In this document: positions 8,673 to 17,140 of the stretch, piece by piece | Layout: each line of letters opens with the position of its first letter | How positions within the stretch are numbered: position 1 is the stretch's first letter | NCBI RefSeq assembly: GCF_002222635.1 | Contig: NZ_CP022415.1 | Coordinates: 3,286,001 to 3,350,000 of the forward strand | Origin: Pseudosulfitobacter pseudonitzschiae | GTDB taxonomy: Bacteria > Pseudomonadota > Alphaproteobacteria > Rhodobacterales > Rhodobacteraceae | DNA length: 64,000 bases | Direction of reading: 5' to 3' | Notes under the pieces: generated by a model | Databases searched by the model: none | Told to the model about the DNA's origin: nothing | What the model saw: only the letters and a program-made list of their open reading frames with translations | Program-made: the position numbers and the translations under genes

Positions 8673-10085
8673 TCACGACATAAGGAACATGTTCATGTCG
8701 AGCATCAATACCAACACCAGCGCAATGGTTGCGCTGCAAACGTTGAAATCCATCAACACCAACCTGTCGAAAACGCAGGACGAGATTTCGACGGGCAAGT
8801 CGATTTCGATGGCCAAGGACAACTCGACGGTTTGGATAACCTTGGCATTCGACGAATAGGCCCGCTGGGTGCGGATCATATCGGTCAGTTCGGTGGCTAC
8901 ATCGACGGTCGATTCCTCGCGGGCATAGGATTTTAAGTCACCTGTTGGGCCATCGCCCGCGTCCCACAGGAAATAAGGGCCGCTTTCGACCGAGGGTTTG
9001 TAGGTTTGCGAATCCAGCGAGATCAGGCCACCCGGATTGGGCATGTCCACCAGCGGAATCTGGTAAAGAACGCTGGTCACTCCGGTATCAAAGATCGCCT
9101 TTACAAAACCGTTGGCATCAACTTCGACCGAGATCATGTTGCCCACCGGACTGCCGTCTTTTACGATGGAAATGGGTGCGAACGTGTCTGACAGTTGCAC
9201 GATGCCCTGATTGTCGCCCACAGCTCCAATGTTGAATGAGATCGGGCCGCTGGCGACCTCAACAATCACCTGGCCCGTGGCCGGATCATAGGCGCCCCCT
9301 GTCGTTGTGGTCACCGAGGCAATGGTGCCGCCGTCTGAACGTGTGTCATTGAAAGTGATGACATATTCACCGATCACAGCACCGTCCTGCGCAGAATCGC
9401 GCATGGTCACGGTCCACTCGTTCGAACTGCCAGTGGCCGGCACTGTTGGTGTAAACTCCAGCGCGATGCTTTGTGATGTGCCCAAGTTGTCAAAATATTC
9501 CACCGACAGGTTCTGCGCCTCGCCATCTGACCCTGCAATGGTCGAAGTGGCGGGCAGGTTCAGGCCCATGTTCACTTCGGTGGTCGGATCCCCCTTAAGA
9601 TTCAGCGAAAACCGGATCGGTTCCAGTCCGTCACTGGTATCGCGTGGGAACGACGGAAATGAACCGTCGATGTTTGCAGGCCACCCCATCAGCAACAGGC
9701 CGGATTCGCTGGCCAGATAACCGTCTTGGTCAATGCGGAACGATCCGGTGGTGGTCAGCATCATCTTGGCGTTGTTGACGCCGGCAATTAGGCTGGATTT
9801 TGCCGCGACGGGCAACATGCCGCGCCCTCGCACCGCAAGGTCGGTGGCATTTGACGTACTGACCAGCGAACCACTTTCATCGATCAACCGCTGCGATGAC
9901 GCACGTACGCCGCCCGCAGTATAGGACGCACCCGCGTTGGACAGCACCAGTGAATTGAAATCCGTAACAACACGTTTGTACCCGAAGGTACTGGAATTCG
10001 CGATGTTATCCGAGATTGACCCAAGCCGGGTCGCGTTGGATTGCAGTCCCGCAATACCTGCGTTGAGCGAAGAAGAAATTGTCAT
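8673..10085 (-). CDS. flgE: Flagellar hook protein FlgE with replaced C-terminus
   Basis: Hook subunit. Start at 10085 (MTISSSLNAGIAGLQ) is chosen over 10106 because an AAAGG lies 7 nt upstream. Residues 1-420 are a normal FlgE: N-terminal rod/hook signature (NATRLGSISDNIANSSTFGYK), central FlgE domain, and C-terminal helix TDMIRTQRAYSSNAKVIQTV. At residue 420 (about 8826) the family sequence stops short of the last dozen or so residues. The frame then runs 50 codons through the antisense strand of the flagellin stump (residues 421-470, ending VLMLDMNMFLMS). The lost C-terminal D0 helix packs in the inner core of the hook, so this protein is probably not functional. Confidence 0.88.
   Translation of the reverse strand: MTISSSLNAGIAGLQSNATRLGSISDNIANSSTFGYKRVVTDFNSLVLSNAGASYTAGGVRASSQRLIDESGSLVSTSNATDLAVRGRGMLPVAAKSSLIAGVNNAKMMLTTTGSFRIDQDGYLASESGLLLMGWPANIDGSFPSFPRDTSDGLEPIRFSLNLKGDPTTEVNMGLNLPATSTIAGSDGEAQNLSVEYFDNLGTSQSIALEFTPTVPATGSSNEWTVTMRDSAQDGAVIGEYVITFNDTRSDGGTIASVTTTTGGAYDPATGQVIVEVASGPISFNIGAVGDNQGIVQLSDTFAPISIVKDGSPVGNMISVEVDANGFVKAIFDTGVTSVLYQIPLVDMPNPGGLISLDSQTYKPSVESGPYFLWDAGDGPTGDLKSYAREESTVDVATELTDMIRTQRAYSSNAKVIQTVELSLAIEIDLPVEISSCVFDRLVLMDFNVCSATIALVLVLMLDMNMFLMS
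8695..8859 (+). pseudogene. fliC: Flagellin, truncated after 47 codons
   Basis: From ATG 8695 (AAGGA ribosome binding site just upstream) the frame reads a Rhodobacteraceae flagellin N-terminus: MSSINTNTSAMVALQTLKSI at residues 1-20, then ISTGKSISMAKDNSTVW to residue 47. At that point normal flagellins continue with an AISKVM-type sequence. Here the DNA from about 8824-8835 onward is instead the reverse complement of the flgE 3' end, and translation stops seven residues later at TAG 8857-8859. The D0/D1 coiled coils and all of the C-terminal half are missing, so no filament subunit can be made. The remaining stub shows no internal decay, which suggests a recent event, or a strain- or assembly-specific one. 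Confidence 0.88.
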
Positions 10086-10101
10086 AGATACGCCTTTCTG
10101 C

Positions 10102-10124
10102 TGCATCAGAACAAAGTTGATGCA
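10102..10124. other. Inverted repeat in the flgE leader
   Basis: TGCATCA (10102-10108) and TGATGCA (10118-10124) form a perfect 7-bp inverted repeat with a 9-nt loop, immediately upstream of the flgE ribosome binding site. It could be an operator half-site pair or a leader hairpin affecting translation of flgE; neither is shown. Confidence 0.35.
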
Positions 10125-10143
10125 ACAGATAGGCGTGGTGGGC

Positions 10144-10159
10144 TTAACACCGCACTAAC
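10144..10159. promoter_or_regulatory. CtrA-like box upstream of flgE
   Basis: TTAA (10144-10147), 7 nt, CTAAC (10155-10159): a single mismatch from the CtrA consensus TTAA-N7-TTAAC. It sits 59-74 nt upstream of the flgE start, in the motB-flgE gap, where CtrA control of a class of flagellar genes is expected from other Rhodobacterales. Confidence 0.5.
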
Positions 10160-10199
10160 AGATAAAATCCGTTTTATTTGCTCAGAACACTCCCTGCGG

Positions 10200-10997
10200 T
10201 CACCTAAGGAAAGTCACCTTGATCCGGTTGTTGCGTATATCCATCGGATCCAGCGTGGCAGGTTCGCGGTCGGCATAGCCGGTGACCCGCTGCACGCGCC
10301 CTGCCGCCAACCCTGCGTCATCCAGCAACTGGCGCATTACTGTCGCCTGCTGGCTGGACCGATCCCAGACCTGAATATCGGCGGCCACCACGGGTTGAGA
10401 GGGAACGTGGGCCCCTACGGCTATGTCGTTTTTCACTGATTTCGCGGTTTGTACCAGCACCCCCGCCAGTTTGCGCAACAGCCGCGTCGGCTGACCGGTC
10501 TGCGCGTTGAACAATGGCGCATCAGGCAGGGCGAACAGTTCCACCACCAAACCCTCATCCGTTAATCTGGTAATGACGTGTTTCATCTCGTTTTCCATCA
10601 CATCAGATTCGCCGCCATATCCCAACAATTCGGATTCGAGCAATTTGAGGTCTGCGGTTTCGGCACTTTGCGCTCTTGTGGCGGGGCGTGCTGCCGCCAC
10701 AGGGCGCGCACCGTTAAAGGGCAGCATCTCTTCTTCGAAGGTGCTGTTGCCGCCGAATGACCCGTTTCCGCCCCCCGAGACCCGATTGATAGCGATCGTC
10801 GGCGTAAAATAGTCCGCGATCCCCTTGCGTTGTTTTTCAGTCGTCGCGTTCAACAACCACATCAACATAAAAAAGGCCATCATGGCGGTCACAAAGTCCG
10901 CATAAGCAACTTTCCAGGCACCACCATGGTGCCCGCCGCCGCTTACAACCTTTTTACGTTTGATGATGATTGGCGCCGCATTGCCTTGCGCAGCCAT
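10200..10997 (-). CDS. motB: Flagellar motor stator protein MotB
   Basis: About 265 aa inner-membrane protein that forms the proton-conducting, peptidoglycan-anchored stator with MotA. The single transmembrane helix with the proton-binding Asp is in YADFVTAMMAFFMLMWLL near residue 40. The C-terminal OmpA-like peptidoglycan-binding domain includes VTGYADREP and DIRNNRIKVTF. ATG 10997 is preferred because GGTGAG lies just upstream; ATG 11015 is possible. The frame is intact. motA is not in the window. In Rhodobacteraceae, motB normally precedes flgE, flgK, flgL and flgI; only flgE follows here. Confidence 0.88.
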   Translation of the reverse strand: MAAQGNAAPIIIKRKKVVSGGGHHGGAWKVAYADFVTAMMAFFMLMWLLNATTEKQRKGIADYFTPTIAINRVSGGGNGSFGGNSTFEEEMLPFNGARPVAAARPATRAQSAETADLKLLESELLGYGGESDVMENEMKHVITRLTDEGLVVELFALPDAPLFNAQTGQPTRLLRKLAGVLVQTAKSVKNDIAVGAHVPSQPVVAADIQVWDRSSQQATVMRQLLDDAGLAAGRVQRVTGYADREPATLDPMDIRNNRIKVTFLR

Positions 10998-11157
10998 CTC
11001 ACTCACCCTTTTCATTCACCCGACAACAGAGCTAACATCCATCTCTTTCCAGCAACTTAACAAACGCAATTGTAGGTAATACCCGCACCATCAAGGGCAG
11101 TTGCACTCGGCTGCACGATCTGCGCTGATGCTCCAAAAGCGCCAACAGGGGATAAAC

Positions 11158-12378
11158 ATGGCTGAGCTTACGGTTCTGGACAGCAAATATTCGTGGACGC
11201 GGCTGCTGATCACGCTGGGCGTAGCGATGATTGCCAATGTTGGCATGTGGGCAGTGATCGTGATCATGCCTGCGGTCGAGGCCGAGTTTGCCCTGACGCG
11301 CGCGCAGGCGTCGATGCCCTACACCCTGACGATGGTCGGTTTTGCGCTGGGCAACTTTGCGATTGGTCGTGCGGTGGACCGGTTCGGGGTGACAGGGTCG
11401 CTGATTGCGGCGGCGGTCGGGATTGCGGCGGGCTATGGTCTGGCGATGTACGCAACATCGGTGATGATGCTCAGCGCGGCGCAATTGCTGATTGGCCTGG
11501 CTTCGGCTGTGGGCTTTGGCCCGCTGATCGCCGACATTTCGCATTGGTTCATGCGCCGCCGCGGCATTGCTGTCGCCATCGTCGCCAGTGGCAACTATCT
11601 GTCAGGGGCAATCTGGCCAATGGTTCTGGCAGGTCTGCTGGCAGATAGTGGCTGGCGAAGTGTTTACACATTTTTGGCTGTGGTCACGCTGGCAACCGTC
11701 ATCCCGTTGGCATTGCTGCTGCGCCGCCGTGTCCCAGAAGAGGCGCAGAATGCCGCCCAATTCGCATCGGACAGCAATGCCAAATCTGTGGGCTTGGCCC
11801 CCCGCCACCTTGCGATGCTGCTGGGGCTGGCGGGTATAGGGTGCTGTGTGGCCATGTCGATGCCGCAGGTGCATATCGTAAGCTATTGCGTCGATCTGGG
11901 CTATGGCCCCGTGGCAGGGGCCGAGATGTTATCGCTGATGCTGCTGGGCGGTGTCGCGTCGCGGCTGGTGTCGGGTATGATAGCCGACCAACTGGGCGGC
12001 GTACGCACATTGCTGATCGGATCGGCGCTGCAATGTCTGGCGCTGTTCTTCTATCTTCCGTCAGATGGGTTGGTCTCGCTTTACGTTGTGTCGTTGATCT
12101 TTGGCCTGTCGCAGGGCGGGATCGTGCCCAGCTATGCGCTGATCGTGCGCGAATACATGCCAGCGCGGGCCGCAGGTTCGTGGGTTGGGTTTGTGCTGAT
12201 GGCAACGATTGCGGGTATGGCGATTGGTGGCTGGATGTCCGGCTGGATCTATGACGTGACTGGCAGCTATCAGATGGCCTTCTGGAATGGCATTGCCTTC
12301 AACCTGCTGAACGTCGGCATCATGCTCTGGCTGCTGTCACGGTCGCGCCCGCGCAAGGCGGGGCTGGTCGCAGCCTAA
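11158..12378 (+). CDS. MFS transporter, oxalate/formate antiporter or MCT-like
   Basis: 406 aa, twelve predicted membrane helices, of the major facilitator superfamily. Start at 11158 (AGGGGA just upstream) rather than the in-frame ATGs further upstream, since the first helix begins soon after (LLITLGVAMIANVGMW). The conserved loop 2-3 motif is GRAVDRFG, and the central half has GLASAVGFGPLIADISHWF, resembling the monocarboxylate/oxalate:formate antiporter group. Substrate unknown. It is divergent from motB and convergent with trhO, whose stop codon it overlaps (CTAA, 12375-12378). Confidence 0.82.
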   Translation: MAELTVLDSKYSWTRLLITLGVAMIANVGMWAVIVIMPAVEAEFALTRAQASMPYTLTMVGFALGNFAIGRAVDRFGVTGSLIAAAVGIAAGYGLAMYATSVMMLSAAQLLIGLASAVGFGPLIADISHWFMRRRGIAVAIVASGNYLSGAIWPMVLAGLLADSGWRSVYTFLAVVTLATVIPLALLLRRRVPEEAQNAAQFASDSNAKSVGLAPRHLAMLLGLAGIGCCVAMSMPQVHIVSYCVDLGYGPVAGAEMLSLMLLGGVASRLVSGMIADQLGGVRTLLIGSALQCLALFFYLPSDGLVSLYVVSLIFGLSQGGIVPSYALIVREYMPARAAGSWVGFVLMATIAGMAIGGWMSGWIYDVTGSYQMAFWNGIAFNLLNVGIMLWLLSRSRPRKAGLVAA

Positions 12379-13304
12379 GCCTTGCTTTTGCCCGAGACCA
12401 TCGGCGCTGACAGGTGATCCTCGCCACGTGCGCGTGACAATTCGATCTGCCGCTCACGTTCGCGGAAACGTGCCTTGTCCGCCTCTGATGTCTCGTTGAT
12501 GCACAGATGACAGCTGACGCCAGCTTCGTATTCGGCGCGCGTTTGATCTGCGGGCAGCACCGGACGACGGCAGGCATGGCACAGCATGTGTGGCCCCACG
12601 CGAAGCCCGTGGCCAACGCTGACCCGCCCGTCAAAAACGAAGCAGTTTCCGTTCCATGTGCTGTCCTGCTCGGGTACATCTTCAAGGTATTTCAGAATGC
12701 CGCCCTTCAGGTGAAACACATCCTCGATCCCCTGACCCAAAAGATAGTTGGTGGATTTCTCGCAGCGAATCCCGCCCGTGCAGAACATCGCGATCTTCTT
12801 GTTATGAAAGCGGTCTTTGTTTGCCTCCCACCATGCGGGAAATTCGCCAAAGCTGGTGGTCTGCGGATCAATCGCACCATCAAAGGTGCCAATCGCCACT
12901 TCGTAGTCGTTGCGCGTGTCTATCACCGCCACATCATCGCGGGTGATCAGCGCGTTCCAGTCGGCGGTGTCTACGTAATGGCCCGTCCGCGCCGTCGGAT
13001 CGACGTCGGGCTGCCCCATTGTCACGATCTCGCGTTTAAGCCGGACTTTCATCTTGCCAAAGGGCGGCGTGGTCGAGGTGCTTTCCTTCCACTCCAACCC
13101 GTCACAACCGGGCAGCGCACGAATATGCGCCAGCACCGCATCGATGCCTGCACGCGGGCCTGCAATTGTGCCGTTGATACCTTCGCCCGCCAACAGCAGC
13201 GTACCTTTGACTTCCTGCGCGGTACACAGGTCCAGCAAAGCAGGCTTGATCGCGGCGGGCGCGTCAAATCGGGTGAAGTGGTAGAGTGCGGCGATAATAT
13301 ACAT
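12375..13304 (-). CDS. trhO: tRNA uridine(34) hydroxylase (rhodanese-related, YceA/TrhO)
   Basis: 309 aa enzyme that hydroxylates U34 of tRNA to 5-hydroxyuridine in an oxygen-dependent way, an early step toward mo5U/cmo5U. The N-terminal ACYP-like UPF0176 domain begins YIIAALYHFTRF. The central rhodanese domain has the active-site Cys in MFCTGGIRCEKS, and a cysteine-rich C-terminal part has HMLCHACRRPVL and CHLC. Length is typical. The stop codon overlaps that of the convergent MFS gene. Confidence 0.92.
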   Translation of the reverse strand: MYIIAALYHFTRFDAPAAIKPALLDLCTAQEVKGTLLLAGEGINGTIAGPRAGIDAVLAHIRALPGCDGLEWKESTSTTPPFGKMKVRLKREIVTMGQPDVDPTARTGHYVDTADWNALITRDDVAVIDTRNDYEVAIGTFDGAIDPQTTSFGEFPAWWEANKDRFHNKKIAMFCTGGIRCEKSTNYLLGQGIEDVFHLKGGILKYLEDVPEQDSTWNGNCFVFDGRVSVGHGLRVGPHMLCHACRRPVLPADQTRAEYEAGVSCHLCINETSEADKARFRERERQIELSRARGEDHLSAPMVSGKSKA

Positions 13305-13487
13305 GTCCGTCAGATACGCCCTTGCTCGGCGCGCATCAAGACGCTCAAATACATCTGCTATGCCTAAATTGTGTTGACCAAAGCCGCAAAGTCAGCGGTT
13401 GCGACCATGCGCTATCTTAGCACCATTTGTTGACGGTTGCACCTATGGTCGCTACGCCTGTGTCCAAGCGTGAAAGCCAGCGAGAAG

Positions 13488-14096
13488 ATGATGCAACCCT
13501 CCAAAATTGCCCTGATCGTAATCGACGTCCAGAACGACTTTTGCCCCGGGGGCGCGCTGGCCGTGAACGAGGGCGATCTGATCGTGCCTGGCATCAACGC
13601 CCTGATGGACGATGCCGACGCTGTGATACTGACGCAAGACTGGCATCCGGCGGGACACTCTTCCTTTGCCTCGTCGCATGAAGGGCGCGACCCCTTTGCG
13701 TTGATCCAAATGCCCTATGGTCCGCAGGTTTTGTGGCCCGAGCATTGCATTCAGGGCAGCGCGGGCGGCGCTTTCCATGCCGATCTGAACACCGACCGGG
13801 CAGATATGGTGATCCGCAAGGGCTTCAATCCTGCCATCGACAGTTATTCGGCGTTTTTCGAGAATGACCATCAAACCCCGACCGGACTGGAAGGTTATTT
13901 GCGCACCCGTGGCATAAAGAAACTGACGATGGTCGGACTGGCTACGGATTTTTGCGTTAACTTCTCGGCAGTGGATGCGGCGAAACTGGGCTTTGACGTG
14001 ACCGTGCAAATGGACCTGTGCCGCGCCATTGATTTGGATGGCTCGCTTATTGCAGCCGTTGACGGGATGAACGCGGCAGGCGTGACGCTGGCCTGA
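13488..14096 (+). CDS. pncA: Nicotinamidase (isochorismatase family)
   Basis: About 202 aa cytoplasmic hydrolase converting nicotinamide to nicotinate for NAD salvage. Start at 13488 (or the adjacent ATG 13491) gives the canonical N-terminus IALIVIDVQNDFCPGGAL with catalytic Asp. Metal ligands are in TQDWHPAGHSSF, and the catalytic Cys is in GLATDFCVNFSA. The longer frame from 13437 adds residues without homologous character. The next gene on the strand is pncB, which uses the product, so the two form an NAD-salvage pair although separated by 256 nt. Confidence 0.93.
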   Translation: MMQPSKIALIVIDVQNDFCPGGALAVNEGDLIVPGINALMDDADAVILTQDWHPAGHSSFASSHEGRDPFALIQMPYGPQVLWPEHCIQGSAGGAFHADLNTDRADMVIRKGFNPAIDSYSAFFENDHQTPTGLEGYLRTRGIKKLTMVGLATDFCVNFSAVDAAKLGFDVTVQMDLCRAIDLDGSLIAAVDGMNAAGVTLA

Positions 14097-14352
14097 GGTA
14101 ACTCAGCCCCGCGCCATGCCCACCGCTTTTCGTAGTTGGTTCTCATATAGCTTCAATCTGCGGCAGAACCCTGTGTAGTTCCGCGATGCTGGTGATTTTG
14201 GTCATTTGCTCGGCCTTGGTCCAACATGCACTGAAATGGCCGCAGGATCACAAGTTGATGGCAAGCTGCGCACGGCACTTTGCACTGCGCACACCCTTGC
14301 CTCGGACACGCGCAGCGGGCAGAACGGTGCGAAGTGTCTGAGGAACTCCAAT

Positions 14353-15645
14353 ATGGTCGACATCGCCACGCGCGTCTGGAATCACAAGTGGAAGATCGAC
14401 CCGATCATTCGCTCGCTGATCGACACGGACTTTTACAAGCTGCTGATGTGCCAAAGCATCTTTCGTAACAAACCCGACACGCAAGTTACATTTTCGCTGA
14501 TCAATCGTACAAAATCGATTCCGCTGGCCGATCTGATCGACGAGGGCGAATTGCGCGAACAACTGGACCATGTGCGGTCGCTGTCGCTGTCGCGTGGCGA
14601 AAGCACATGGCTGCGGGGTAACACCTTCTATGGCAAGCGCCAGATGTTCCGTTCCGACTTTATGGAATGGTTCGAAGGCCTGCGCCTGCCGCCCTACCAT
14701 CTGGAACGCAAGGGCGACCAATACGAATTGACCTTCGAGGGCAAATGGCACGAGGTTATGCTGTGGGAAATTCCCGCGTTGGCGATCTTGATGGAGCTGC
14801 GCGGACGCGCGGTGCTGGACGGGATGGACCGGTTCGAACTGCAAATCCTCTATGCACGTGCCATGACCCGCGTTTGGGAAAAGATCGAAGCACTGCGCGA
14901 GGTGGACGATCTGAGTATTGCTGATTTTGGCACGCGACGACGGCATTCGTTCCTTTGGCAGGACTGGTGCGTTCAGGCGATGCAGGAGGGCATGGGCGGA
15001 AAGTTCATAGGTACTTCGAACTGCAAGATCGCCATGCACCGCGAGATGGAAGCGATCGGCACCAACGCCCACGAGTTGCCGATGGTCTACGCCGCTCTTG
15101 CCGAAAGCGACGAAGAACTGTTCCGTGCGCCCTATGACGTGCTGTCCGATTGGCACGACGAACATGACGGTAACCTGCGCATTATTCTGCCCGATACCTA
15201 CGGCACCAAAGGATTCCTTGATAACGCTCCCGGCTGGTTGGCTGGCTGGACCGGCATCCGCATCGACAGCGGCGATCCCGCTGCCGCTGCCGAAGTGGCC
15301 ATTGACTGGTGGAAAAGCCGCGGTGAAGACCCCACGCAAAAACGTGTGATCTTCTCAGACGGGCTGGACGTGGACAGCATTATCGCGCTGCAACAGCAGT
15401 TCAGGGGGCGCGTCCAGCCGTCATTCGGTTGGGGCACTTTGCTGACCAATGATTTCCGTGGATTGGTGCCCAACGATGCGTTGGCGCCGTTCTCGCTGGT
15501 GTGCAAAGCCGTTTCTGCCAACGGTCGGCCCACGGTCAAACTGTCGGACAACCCCAACAAGGCGATGGGCCCACAATCCGAGATTGATCGCTACAAACGG
15601 GTGTTCGGGGTGGGTGAGCAGGACAAAGTCGAGGTGGTGGTTTAG
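14353..15645 (+). CDS. pncB: Nicotinate phosphoribosyltransferase
   Basis: 430 aa enzyme making nicotinate mononucleotide from nicotinate and PRPP. ATG 14353 with a GAGGAA ribosome binding site is preferred over 14206, which would add 49 unrelated residues. Family features: LIDTDFYKLLMCQ near the N-terminus, the conserved FGTRRRHSF motif, GTSNCKIAM, and GIRIDSGDP in the C-terminal half. The 256 nt between pncA and pncB hold no other gene that I can support. The stop overlaps that of the convergent transporter gene (TTAG, 15642-15645). Confidence 0.94.
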   Translation: MVDIATRVWNHKWKIDPIIRSLIDTDFYKLLMCQSIFRNKPDTQVTFSLINRTKSIPLADLIDEGELREQLDHVRSLSLSRGESTWLRGNTFYGKRQMFRSDFMEWFEGLRLPPYHLERKGDQYELTFEGKWHEVMLWEIPALAILMELRGRAVLDGMDRFELQILYARAMTRVWEKIEALREVDDLSIADFGTRRRHSFLWQDWCVQAMQEGMGGKFIGTSNCKIAMHREMEAIGTNAHELPMVYAALAESDEELFRAPYDVLSDWHDEHDGNLRIILPDTYGTKGFLDNAPGWLAGWTGIRIDSGDPAAAAEVAIDWWKSRGEDPTQKRVIFSDGLDVDSIIALQQQFRGRVQPSFGWGTLLTNDFRGLVPNDALAPFSLVCKAVSANGRPTVKLSDNPNKAMGPQSEIDRYKRVFGVGEQDKVEVVV

Positions 15646-16529
15646 ACCACCTCTCGCCCCTCCCGCCAGACAATCAGCAACCCGCCCGCCGCGATCAGGA
15701 TCGCGCCGGGGAAAAGCGCGTCCCACGGGGTTTCGTTGAAGAACAACCAGCCCAGCAGGAATGCGAAGGGTATGCCGAAGTACGAAAACGGGGCTAGATT
15801 GGCCTGTTCCGTCATCCGCTGGCTGACCACGATGATCAGCACTGCCGTGCCGCCGAAGGCCCCCATTGCCATCAACCACAGGATGTCTGCCTTGGCGACC
15901 GCGCTGAACCCGCCCAGTGCCAGTGCCAGCACGATTGATCCCACAACAGCAGTCGTATTCGAATAGAAGCTGACCAGTGGGCTGGGCACCTCTTCGTCGA
16001 ACATCCGCGCAGTCACGGCCACCAGCGCATACATCAGTGCCGCCCCCAAAGGATACAGCGCGTCGGTCGAGAACGTGTCGCTTCCCGGTTGCATCACCAG
16101 CACCACCCCGACAAAACCGATCATTACAGCGCTCCATCGCACCCAGCCGACAACTTCGCCCAGCAACGGCACAGCAAGTGCGGTCATGAAAAGGGCGTTG
16201 GCATAGGTGATGGTGGATGCGGTGGCAAATTCCATACGTCCCAGAGACAGATAGAAAAACAACTGAGCCATCGTGACAATGGCACCCCGTCCCAACGCCA
16301 GCTTCCATTGCCGGATTTTGAGACTGCGACCGCTTGCGTGCCACGCCCGTGATGTTGCCAATGCGATCAGCGCAGGGATCAGGCCAAAGATATTACGCCA
16401 TGCACTGAGTTCGGCAGCGGAATAGTGATCGGACAGCAGTTTGATGATCAGCCCCATGCCATCAAACAAGGTCAGAGCAATCAGGCTCAACACGATGGCA
16501 TGGCCGGTTTTATCGGTGGCGCGTTTCAC
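15642..16529 (-). CDS. DMT-family (EamA) transporter
   Basis: 295 aa inner-membrane protein with ten predicted helices and two EamA repeats, of the drug/metabolite exporter superfamily. Helix runs such as VLSLIALTLFDGMGLIIKLL near the N-terminus and GAILIAAGGLLIVWRE at the end are typical. The AELSAWRNIFGL and GRMEFATASTITYANALF segments fit the RhaT/SAM-carrier-like subgroup seen in Roseobacters. Substrate cannot be told. It is convergent with pncB with interleaved stop codons. Confidence 0.85.
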   Translation of the reverse strand: MKRATDKTGHAIVLSLIALTLFDGMGLIIKLLSDHYSAAELSAWRNIFGLIPALIALATSRAWHASGRSLKIRQWKLALGRGAIVTMAQLFFYLSLGRMEFATASTITYANALFMTALAVPLLGEVVGWVRWSAVMIGFVGVVLVMQPGSDTFSTDALYPLGAALMYALVAVTARMFDEEVPSPLVSFYSNTTAVVGSIVLALALGGFSAVAKADILWLMAMGAFGGTAVLIIVVSQRMTEQANLAPFSYFGIPFAFLLGWLFFNETPWDALFPGAILIAAGGLLIVWREGREVV

Positions 16530-16594
16530 AAAGACACAGTCCTGTCAGGGTCGCGGATCACCTAAGCGTACCTTGGCAACGATGACCAGCGCCG

Positions 16595-17014
16595 CTAGTC
16601 TGGATCAACCCGTCCACGCAGCGCCTTGACCTCGCCGCGTACTTTTTTCTCTTTGAGCCGCCGCTTTTTCGATCCCAGCGTGGGCCGTGTGGCGATGCGA
16701 CGTTTGGGCCTGACCAGTGCCGCCTTGATTAAATCGACCAGCCGTTCGCGGGCAATGTCGCGGTTGCGGGCCTGACTGCGCGTCTCTTCGCACTGGATGA
16801 TCAATGCGCCTTCGGTCGTCCAGCGTCGTCCGGCCAATCGTTTCAGCCTTGTTTTCACCGGATCGGGTAAACTGGGGCTGCGCGCAGCCTCGAACCGCAG
16901 TTCGACCGCCGAGGAAACCTTGTTCACATTCTGCCCACCGGGCCCTGAGGACCGCACGAAGTTCTCGGACAGTTCCCAATCTTCGATGGCGATGGTGTCA
17001 TTGATACGCAGCAT
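16595..17014 (-). CDS. arfB: Alternative ribosome-rescue factor ArfB (YaeJ, peptidyl-tRNA hydrolase)
   Basis: 139 aa. Residues about 20-40 carry the release-factor GGQ motif (SSGPGGQNVNKVSS), which hydrolyses peptidyl-tRNA on stalled ribosomes. The C-terminal tail is strongly basic (LGSKKRRLKEKKVRGEVK) and, as known for the family, enters the empty mRNA channel. Length and domain order match ArfB rather than a full RF1/RF2. Confidence 0.93.
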   Translation of the reverse strand: MLRINDTIAIEDWELSENFVRSSGPGGQNVNKVSSAVELRFEAARSPSLPDPVKTRLKRLAGRRWTTEGALIIQCEETRSQARNRDIARERLVDLIKAALVRPKRRIATRPTLGSKKRRLKEKKVRGEVKALRGRVDPD

Positions 17015-17140
17015 GGCCCCGTTATCGCATCGGAACGATCCGGCGGGAAGGGGTGATTGCCCCGTAAAACCCTGCCAGTGACCGGCGTTTGCGCCTGGCG
17101 CTATCCGCGCGCCAAAGCTGTGACTGCCCGAGCCGGATGT

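Noticed and set aside
8484-8694. Sigma-28 or sigma-54 promoter for the flagellin
   Set aside because: No pair of elements with proper spacing and sequence could be found; only the leader hairpin at 8634-8655 is clear.
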